From Pseudomonas flavescens (GTDB taxonomy: Bacteria; Pseudomonadota; Gammaproteobacteria; Pseudomonadales; Pseudomonadaceae), in assembly GCF_013408425.1 (NCBI RefSeq), contig NZ_JACBYV010000001.1, positions 2,852,001 to 2,916,000 of the forward strand: DNA of 64,000 nucleotides. Direction: 5' to 3'. Both the position numbers and the translations under genes were made by a program. Of this stretch, positions 37,981-43,967 are shown piece after piece (positions within the stretch are counted from its first letter, which is position 1; each line of letters begins with the position of its first letter). The notes under the pieces are model-generated. The model had not been told where the DNA came from. It ran no database searches and worked only from the letters and a program-made list of their open reading frames with translations.

Positions 37981-40131
37981 ATGAACGCACCGCTCGCTCT
38001 GCCCTCCACGAATCGCGCACCACGCCTGCCCGATCTGCGCCGGACCCTGCGCCTACACCCAGGCCCTCGCTCGCGAGACGGCGCGCCAAGCTGGACACTC
38101 GAAGACGCTGCCCGCGGGCGTTTCTACCGGATCGGCTGGGCCGAAGCGGAAATTCTCGCCCGCTGGCAGATGGGCAGTGCCCAGGCAATCGCCGAAGCAA
38201 TTAACCGGGAAACCACACTGGCCCTGAGCCGTGAGGACGTCGACGCCTTCAGCCAGTTCCTGCGCAGCATGCAACTGGTCGAAGTCAGTGGTGACGCAGC
38301 CCTGGCCGATCTGCGCAAACGCGGCGAAGCGGGCAAGAGCAGCGGTTGGAGCGCCTGGCTGCTGAGCAACTACCTGTCGATCCGCATTCCGCTGCTTCGT
38401 CCGGATCGCTTCCTGTCGCGCAGCTATCGCCACGTCGCCCCGCTGTTCAGCCGCAGCTTCGCACTGGCCACGCTCACGGCAGCAGTGCTTGGCCTGTATC
38501 TGGCGGCGCGCCAGTGGGACAGTTTCTTACACACCTTCCTGCATTTCTTCAGCCTGGAAGGCGCGCTGCTGGCAGCCGTAACGCTGAGCCTGACCAAGGT
38601 GCTCCACGAATTCGGACATGCCTACACCTGCAAACGCTATGGCTGCCGAGTGCCGACCATGGGCGTGGCCTTTCTGGTCCTGTGGCCGGTGCTCTACACC
38701 GACGCCAGCGGCGCCTGGCGGCTCACCTCACGACGTCAACGGATGGCCATCGGCGCTGCCGGCATGGGCGTGGAACTGTGTCTGGCCGCCTGGGCGACAC
38801 TGGCCTGGAGCTTTCTACCGGATGGCATGCTGCGCAGCGCGGCATTCATGCTGGCCAGTACCACCTGGATACTCACCCTCGCGGTGAATCTCAATCCGCT
38901 GATGCGCTTCGACGGCTACTTCCTGTTCTCCGACCTGCTCGACGTACCCAACCTGCAGGAGCGCGCCTTCGCCCTCGCCCGCTGGCGCATGCGCGAAACC
39001 CTGTTCGGCTTCGGCGATGCGCCTCCCGAACACTTCGCACCGGCGCTGCGGCGCGTGTTGCTGGGCTACGCATTCGCCACCTGGGTGTACCGCTTCTTCC
39101 TGTTTCTGGGCATCGCCCTGCTGGTCTATCACTTCGCCTTCAAGCTGCTCGGCGTGCTGCTGTTCATCGTCGAGATCGTGCATTTCATTCTCCGCCCGAT
39201 CATCGGCGAGCTGCGCCACTGGCACCAACGCCGCAAGGACTACCGCATGAACCGCAACACCCTGATCTGCGCCAGCGTATTGCTGGTCGCACTCTTTCTG
39301 CTGGCCTGGCCGTGGCGCAGCCGAATCGAGGCGCCAGCCCTGTTACGCGCAGAACGACAGGCGATTCTGCTCACCCCGGCGGGCGCCAGGCTGGAGCGTA
39401 TAGAGGTGCAGCCGGGGGAACCCGTACGTGCTGGGCAAACGCTGTTTCGCCTGCACTCGGCGCAGCTGCAGCACGACCTGCAAGGCCTCGAGCGAGAAAT
39501 CGAGCAACTGCGCCAGCAAAGCAGCCTGCAGGTTCGCGCCAGTGAAGGATCCGCCCGCCAGTCGATCGCCCGGGAAGAATTACAGGTGGCGCTCGAGCGG
39601 CGTCTTGCCCTGCAGGAGCGAATGGCGCAACTGCAGGTCAAGGCACCGTTCGATGGCGTGCTGGTCGATAGCGCCGCTCCGCTGGCCGCAGGTGAATGGT
39701 TGCCTGCAGGCGAATGGCTGGGCACGGTCGCCAATGCAGGCAGCGAACGGGTCGAAGCGTTCGTCGGCGAGGCGGATCGCGAGCGCCTGCAGGTCGGCGC
39801 TCAGGCCTGGTTCCTGCCAGAAGATCCGGGGCGCCCGCGCCGCCTGCTGCAGGTCGAGGACATTGGCCAGACCGCAGTACGCCAGCTCACCTCTGCCCCG
39901 GAACTGGCGTCGGTTTATCAGGGCGCGCTGGCGGCGCAACTCGATGAGCAGCGTGTACCGGTTCCCGAACAGGCGCTGTATCGTGTGCAACTGCGCCCTC
40001 TGGACAACCACAGCGAAGCGATGCCGATCACCCTGCGTGGCAATGCCTCGATCAGTGGTGATGCCCGCAGCCCGCTGATGCAGGCGTGGCGCCGCGTGCT
40101 GACTATTCTGATACGTGAATCGGCGTTTTGA
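37981..40131 (+). CDS. M50 zinc metalloprotease-HlyD fusion (exporter core)
   Basis: Polytopic protein of 716 residues. The N-terminal cytoplasmic region (about 1-120) has a winged-helix/peptide-recognition-like look. An M50 site-2-protease-type core carries the zinc motif HEFGH (209-213) and the distal NLNPLMRFDG motif (303-312) supplying the third ligand. At least six hydrophobic segments lie between 155 and 410. A transmembrane helix near 425 leads into a periplasmic HlyD domain (about 450-716; LTPAGARLERIEVQPGEPVRAG, LQVKAPFDGVLVDS). No ABC ATPase is found in the operon. Similar M50-HlyD proteins occur with peptide exporters. Here it may process or translocate the LEPR-XLL adhesin. Confidence 0.85.
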   Translation: MNAPLALPSTNRAPRLPDLRRTLRLHPGPRSRDGAPSWTLEDAARGRFYRIGWAEAEILARWQMGSAQAIAEAINRETTLALSREDVDAFSQFLRSMQLVEVSGDAALADLRKRGEAGKSSGWSAWLLSNYLSIRIPLLRPDRFLSRSYRHVAPLFSRSFALATLTAAVLGLYLAARQWDSFLHTFLHFFSLEGALLAAVTLSLTKVLHEFGHAYTCKRYGCRVPTMGVAFLVLWPVLYTDASGAWRLTSRRQRMAIGAAGMGVELCLAAWATLAWSFLPDGMLRSAAFMLASTTWILTLAVNLNPLMRFDGYFLFSDLLDVPNLQERAFALARWRMRETLFGFGDAPPEHFAPALRRVLLGYAFATWVYRFFLFLGIALLVYHFAFKLLGVLLFIVEIVHFILRPIIGELRHWHQRRKDYRMNRNTLICASVLLVALFLLAWPWRSRIEAPALLRAERQAILLTPAGARLERIEVQPGEPVRAGQTLFRLHSAQLQHDLQGLEREIEQLRQQSSLQVRASEGSARQSIAREELQVALERRLALQERMAQLQVKAPFDGVLVDSAAPLAAGEWLPAGEWLGTVANAGSERVEAFVGEADRERLQVGAQAWFLPEDPGRPRRLLQVEDIGQTAVRQLTSAPELASVYQGALAAQLDEQRVPVPEQALYRVQLRPLDNHSEAMPITLRGNASISGDARSPLMQAWRRVLTILIRESAF

Positions 40132-40135
40132 ACGG

Positions 40136-40150
40136 TTAAGCGTTCTTAAT
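40136..40150 (+). promoter_or_regulatory. TTAAG-N5-TTAAT direct repeat, putative response-regulator site 4 (heme oxygenase)
   Basis: TTAAG-CGTTC-TTAAT starts four bases after the M50-HlyD stop and 90 bases before the heme oxygenase ATG. The following GATCCGCAGATTG resembles sites 2 and 3. A weak Fur-like stretch (TGAGAATC core, 11 of 19) lies at 40194-40212. Confidence 0.55.
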
Positions 40151-40225
40151 GATCCGCAGATTGCCCTGCACCCGGGTTCTCGCCATCATCGGCCTCATTG
40201 AGAATCTTGCACCGGAAGCCCAACG

Positions 40226-40819
40226 ATGACAGCCATCGCCCACCCCACCGCGCAACTGCCCCTGAGCAAACGCCTGAAAGCCGGCACCAGCCGCGACCAT
40301 GACAGCGTCGATACACTGGTCATGCAGGCCCGTCCGTTCGAGAGCCTGCTGCGCTATGGCTATTTCCTGCGCCTGCAGCATCGCTTCCATGGTTCCATCG
40401 ACGCGCTGTATGACGATATCGAACTCAATCGTCTGCTGCCGGGCTTGAGTGAGCTGCCGCGTTTCGAAGCGGTGTGCGCGGATATGGCCGACCTGGATCT
40501 GGTGGTGCCATCCGCCCCGCCAGCGGTGGCCCCCACCAGCACCCATGCAGCCCTGGGCTGGCTGTATTGCAGTGAAGGTTCCAACCTGGGTGCGGCCTTT
40601 CTGTTCAAGGAAACCCAGCAGATCGGCCTCGATGCCGAGAACGGCGCCCGCCACCTGGCGGCCCACCCGGATGGTCGCGGCTTGCACTGGCGCCAGTTCG
40701 TCGCCCTGCTCGACGGCCTTGAGCTGACCGAGCCCCAGCGCGAAGAAGCGGTCAGCGGCGCCGTTGCGGCATTCGACTTCTATCGTGCCGCGCTACGCGA
40801 GATCTTCCCAGCGGCCTGA
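40226..40819 (+). CDS. Biliverdin-producing heme oxygenase (HemO/PigA-like)
   Basis: Protein of 197 residues related to bacterial heme oxygenases that open heme to biliverdin, CO and iron. The candidate proximal heme ligand is His25 in TSRDHDSVD, aligned with the His of NEPHQRLE in P. aeruginosa HemO. The distal-helix signature ALGWLYCSEGSNLGAAFLFK and the GARHLA and FVALLDGLEL blocks match HemO closely. No heme-uptake genes (phu, has) are adjacent. It has its own promoter region with the TTAAG repeat shared by the pilus and adhesin operons, so it appears to belong to the same regulon. The Shine-Dalgarno GGAAG is at 40213. Confidence 0.85.
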   Translation: MTAIAHPTAQLPLSKRLKAGTSRDHDSVDTLVMQARPFESLLRYGYFLRLQHRFHGSIDALYDDIELNRLLPGLSELPRFEAVCADMADLDLVVPSAPPAVAPTSTHAALGWLYCSEGSNLGAAFLFKETQQIGLDAENGARHLAAHPDGRGLHWRQFVALLDGLELTEPQREEAVSGAVAAFDFYRAALREIFPAA

Positions 40820-40912
40820 AGAGCCAAGGGTGGAACGTGATCAAACAGCGTTTCACCGCCCCGCCCTCCCCAATCGCGGCCTGCTAGAATGCCCTCCTCA
40901 CCCGGAGGAACC

Positions 40913-41350
40913 ATGGCCGAACACGATTTCCGCTACAACCTGCTCAACCCCGAACACACCCTGATCGAGTGCCGCGCGCTGGCTCCCGGCCGTTATCAGG
41001 TCACCGGTAACGGCGGCTCGATCAAGAGCAACGACGCCCTGGTGGTCAGCCTCAAAGGCAGCCGTGACCTGAGCATGCGTCTGCAGGTCGACAAGGTTCG
41101 CCACCTGATCAATCCTCCCGGCCAGTGGGTTGCGGTCGCCCACGGGCCTGCCTTTACCGAACTGTCGATCTTCAACTGGCAAGTCACCTGCGACGGTTGC
41201 GGCAAGCAACTGGACTTCGAATTCGCGGTCGATAGTGCGCTGGGCAAGAAAGCCCAGACGCCCGCTGCCGATGCTCGCCTCGTGGAGCTGGGCTGGCGTA
41301 AACAGCAGGACAAACACCTGTGTCCTGCGTGTCTGAAAAAGGAGGCCTGA
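40913..41350 (+). CDS. Conserved hypothetical protein with C-terminal CxxC pairs
   Basis: Protein of 145 residues, not assigned to a named family. The N-terminal two-thirds looks like a soluble beta-rich domain (ALVVSLKGSRDLSMRLQVDK). The end has CDGCGK and CPAC, two Cys pairs about 50 residues apart that could bind zinc. A perfect GGAGG lies before ATG 40913. A TAGAAT at 40885 could be its -10. It overlaps the META lipoprotein gene by one base, forming a two-gene operon. This pair marks the return from the accessory region to conserved sequence. Confidence 0.75.
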   Translation: MAEHDFRYNLLNPEHTLIECRALAPGRYQVTGNGGSIKSNDALVVSLKGSRDLSMRLQVDKVRHLINPPGQWVAVAHGPAFTELSIFNWQVTCDGCGKQLDFEFAVDSALGKKAQTPAADARLVELGWRKQQDKHLCPACLKKEA

Positions 41351-41751
41351 TGAAACCGCTTCTCGCCCTGGGCTTGGCGACCGCCGCCCTGGCTGGCTGC
41401 GCCGGCAAACCGGTGCAACTGGAAACCGAGCGCGTCTACCGCGTCGAATGGATTGGCGAACGTCCGCTGATCGACAACAGCCACCTGACCATCACCCTGG
41501 ATGACGACGGTCGCGCCTATGGCAACGCCGGCTGCAACCACTGGTTCGCCAGTTACCAGCGTGAAGGCGACAAGCTGACCTTCAGCCAGGCCGGCAGCAC
41601 CCGCAAAATGTGCGCACCGGCACTGATGGAACAGGAAAGCCGTTTCCTGCAGAGCCTGAGCACCATCGAACGCTGGGATATCTCGCCGATCGAGCAACTG
41701 CGCCTGTGGCCAGCCAGCGGCAAACCGATCCGGCTGTGGCCTGACGAATAA
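41350..41751 (+). CDS. META-domain lipoprotein (HslJ-like)
   Basis: Lipoprotein of 133 residues with lipobox ALAGC and a META/HslJ domain (YRVEWIGERPLIDNSHLTITLDDDGRAYGNAGCN, then KMCAPALMEQESRFLQSL). Such proteins are outer-membrane or periplasmic stress-related lipoproteins of uncertain function. The start ATG 41350 overlaps the previous stop, with GGAGG 4 bases upstream. Confidence 0.82.
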   Translation: MKPLLALGLATAALAGCAGKPVQLETERVYRVEWIGERPLIDNSHLTITLDDDGRAYGNAGCNHWFASYQREGDKLTFSQAGSTRKMCAPALMEQESRFLQSLSTIERWDISPIEQLRLWPASGKPIRLWPDE

Positions 41752-41789
41752 GAGCCGGGGCCGACGTGGCGATCGGCGGAAAACCTTGA

Positions 41790-41880
41790 TCGCCCGCAAG
41801 CGGGCTCCTACATGGTGCTGTGCCTGGCAACTGCTGTGCACAGACAACACGTAGGGGCTGGCTTGCCGGCGATACGCTTT
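41790..41880. repeat. REP-type palindromic repeat pair
   Basis: TCGCCCGCAAGCGGGCTCCTA (41790-41810) is followed about 40 bases later by the inverted-orientation relative GTAGGGGCTGGCTTGCCGGC (41852-41871). The first copy recurs at 62012. This is the common Pseudomonas REP style, in the convergent gap between the META lipoprotein gene and dinB. Confidence 0.7.
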
Positions 41881-41907
41881 GGGGACTACTGGCGCAGCTC
41901 TGCCTAT

Positions 41908-42978
41908 TTACGACTCAACGGGCGTGAACAGATCCAACTGCTCATGCTTGCCACGCAAATCCTGCAAACGCACGCCCACGCCCAGCAAACGTACCGGTCG
42001 GTTGCCGCGCGCATGGGCGTTGCTGAGCAGGGCTCGATAGCTGTCCAGATCACGGGCGGCGCCGGCCTGTTCGAGGGTGGTCTGGGTGAAGTCGTGGAAC
42101 TTGACCTTGACGAAGGGCTTGCCCACCCGATAGCTGCCGTCCAGGCGGGTCATGCGCCGCTCCAGCTCTTCCAGCAGCGCAGGTAGTTGCGCCAGGCAGG
42201 CTTCCAGGTCTGGCAGATCCTGATCGTAGGTGTTTTCCACGCTCATCGACTGACGGCGACTGTCCGTCTGCACCGCGCGCTCGTCGATGCCATGGGCCAG
42301 GCTCCACAGGCGCTCGCCAAAACTGCCGAACTCACGCACCAGGCGCAGCTTGTTCCACTCGCGCAGGTCACTGCAGGTGCGTATGCCCAGGCGGGTCAGC
42401 TTGTCGGCGGTCACCTTGCCGACACCATGCAGCTTGGTGACCGGCAACTCGGCGACGAAGTCCTCGACCTGATCGGGGGTAATCACGAATATGCCATTGG
42501 GTTTGCGCCAGTCGCTGGCGATCTTGGCCAGGAACTTGTTCGGCGCGACCCCTGCCGACACGGTGATATGCAGGTCGCTGGATACCCGGCGTCGAATGTC
42601 CTGGGCGATACGTGTGGCGCTGCCGCCGAAGTGTTGGCAGTTGGACACGTCGAGAAAGGCCTCATCCAGGGACAGCGGCTCGATCTGATCGGTGTAGTCG
42701 CGAAAGATCGCGTGAATGTCCAGGGATACGGCGCGGTAGACATCGAAGCGGGGTTTGACGATCAGCAGGTCCGGGCACAGCTTCAGCGCATGCCCCGAGG
42801 CCATGGCCGAGCGCACCCCATAGGCACGCGCCTCGTAGTTGCAGGTGGCGATCACTCCGCGCCGATCCGCCGAGCCGCCCACGGCCATGGGCTTGTCGGC
42901 CAGGGCCGGGTTGTCGCGCATTTCGACGGAGGCGTAGAAGGCGTCACAGTCGATATGGATGATCTTGCGCTGTGCCAT
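41908..42978 (-). CDS. dinB: DNA polymerase IV (DinB)
   Basis: Y-family translesion polymerase of 356 residues, the normal DinB length. Catalytic acidic residues are in HIDCDAFYASVE (Asp10) and SLDEAFLDV. The steric-gate region CDAFYA and the helix-hairpin-helix LPVTKLHGVGKVTADKL are present. The C-terminus lacks an obvious terminal clamp-binding pentamer, but RLLGVGVRLQDL and EQLDLF near the end fit the beta-clamp motif (QLDLF). A LexA box lies 66 bases upstream, so it is SOS-inducible. Confidence 0.95.
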   Translation of the reverse strand: MAQRKIIHIDCDAFYASVEMRDNPALADKPMAVGGSADRRGVIATCNYEARAYGVRSAMASGHALKLCPDLLIVKPRFDVYRAVSLDIHAIFRDYTDQIEPLSLDEAFLDVSNCQHFGGSATRIAQDIRRRVSSDLHITVSAGVAPNKFLAKIASDWRKPNGIFVITPDQVEDFVAELPVTKLHGVGKVTADKLTRLGIRTCSDLREWNKLRLVREFGSFGERLWSLAHGIDERAVQTDSRRQSMSVENTYDQDLPDLEACLAQLPALLEELERRMTRLDGSYRVGKPFVKVKFHDFTQTTLEQAGAARDLDSYRALLSNAHARGNRPVRLLGVGVRLQDLRGKHEQLDLFTPVES

Positions 42979-43043
42979 AGACCTGAAAACGAGAGAGCTG
43001 GCCGACCATGAACAGCGGCGGGCAAAGGTGGATGGGCACCTTA

Positions 43044-43059
43044 CTGTATATAAGAACAG
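43044..43059 (-). promoter_or_regulatory. LexA (SOS) box upstream of dinB
   Basis: CTGTATATAAGAACAG fits the LexA consensus CTG-N10-CAG with the preferred TATATA core. It sits 66 bases before the dinB start on the minus strand. Confidence 0.85.
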
Positions 43060-43220
43060 CCTTCCAGCTCGACGTTGCGCATTTCATCGCCCTGCATGCC
43101 ATGGGCGCTGACGCCATAAAACCGCCTGAAAGGCCCGCATGGCAGGGGCTAGACTGTCTACGACACGTGCGCAGCGCTGCTAACTGATTGAACGGAAAAC
43201 AGTTTTTTCCCAGATAAGCG

Positions 43221-43248
43221 TTGACAGCATGCCTCAGATGAATAGAAT
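43221..43248 (+). promoter_or_regulatory. Promoter of tRNA-fMet copy 1
   Basis: -35 TTGACA (43221-43226), 16-base spacer and -10 TAGAAT (43243-43248). Only six bases separate the -10 from the tRNA 5' end. Confidence 0.8.
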
Positions 43249-43254
43249 GGCGAC

Positions 43255-43331
<77 letters not shown>

Positions 43332-43340
43332 GATACTCAG

Positions 43341-43375
43341 AAAGGCCACTCAATCGAGTGGCCTTTTTGTTTTTC
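43341..43375 (+). terminator. Terminator of tRNA-fMet copy 1
   Basis: Stem AAAGGCCACT / AGTGGCCTTT with 6-base loop, followed by a T-rich run (TTGTTTTT). Confidence 0.85.
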
Positions 43376-43417
43376 TGCCCTATTGATTTAACTAATTGAT
43401 TGAAAAGCATAAATCGA

Positions 43418-43445
43418 TTGACAGATGTCCGTTTCCATATAGAAT
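43418..43445 (+). promoter_or_regulatory. Promoter of tRNA-fMet copy 2
   Basis: -35 TTGACA (43418-43423), 16-base spacer and -10 TAGAAT (43440-43445). The layout matches copy 1 but the spacer sequence differs. Confidence 0.8.
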
Positions 43446-43451
43446 TGCCGG

Positions 43452-43528
<77 letters not shown>

Positions 43529-43535
43529 GATACTC

Positions 43536-43572
43536 AAAAAGGCCACTCAATCGAGTGGCCTTTTTGTTTTTC
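43536..43572 (+). terminator. Terminator of tRNA-fMet copy 2
   Basis: Same AAAGGCCACT / AGTGGCCTTT hairpin and T-rich tail as after copy 1. Confidence 0.85.
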
Positions 43573-43614
43573 CGCTCTGTCGATTTAACTAATTGATTGA
43601 AAAGCACAAATCGA

Positions 43615-43642
43615 TTGACAGATGTCCGTTTCCATATAGAAT
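43615..43642 (+). promoter_or_regulatory. Promoter of tRNA-fMet copy 3
   Basis: -35 TTGACA and -10 TAGAAT with a 16-base spacer, a near-identical duplicate of the copy 2 promoter displaced by 197 bases. Confidence 0.8.
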
Positions 43643-43648
43643 TGCCGG

Positions 43649-43725
<77 letters not shown>

Positions 43726-43732
43726 CCTTCGA

Positions 43733-43776
43733 AACGAAAGCCCTGACAGCCTAGCTGTCGGGGCTTTCGTTTTATG
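43733..43776 (+). terminator. Terminator of tRNA-fMet copy 3
   Basis: A stem formed by AACGAAAGCCCTGACAG and CTGTCGGGGCTTTCGTT, followed by TTAT. It differs from the terminators of copies 1 and 2. Confidence 0.8.
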
Positions 43777-43967
43777 GGCGCCTGAAAACGTCCGGGCACC
43801 ACCTGCACACACTCTCTTCAGGCACTATCCTCTTCTGCAGATAAATCTTTCCCGGTGTCAGGCATGCACACCTTGAAGCGGCACGCCTGTACCCATACAT
43901 TATTTGTCACACAAAGAAACTTGGCTTCCGCCTTCCAATCTGAGCCGCACTACCCAAGAGGTATCCG

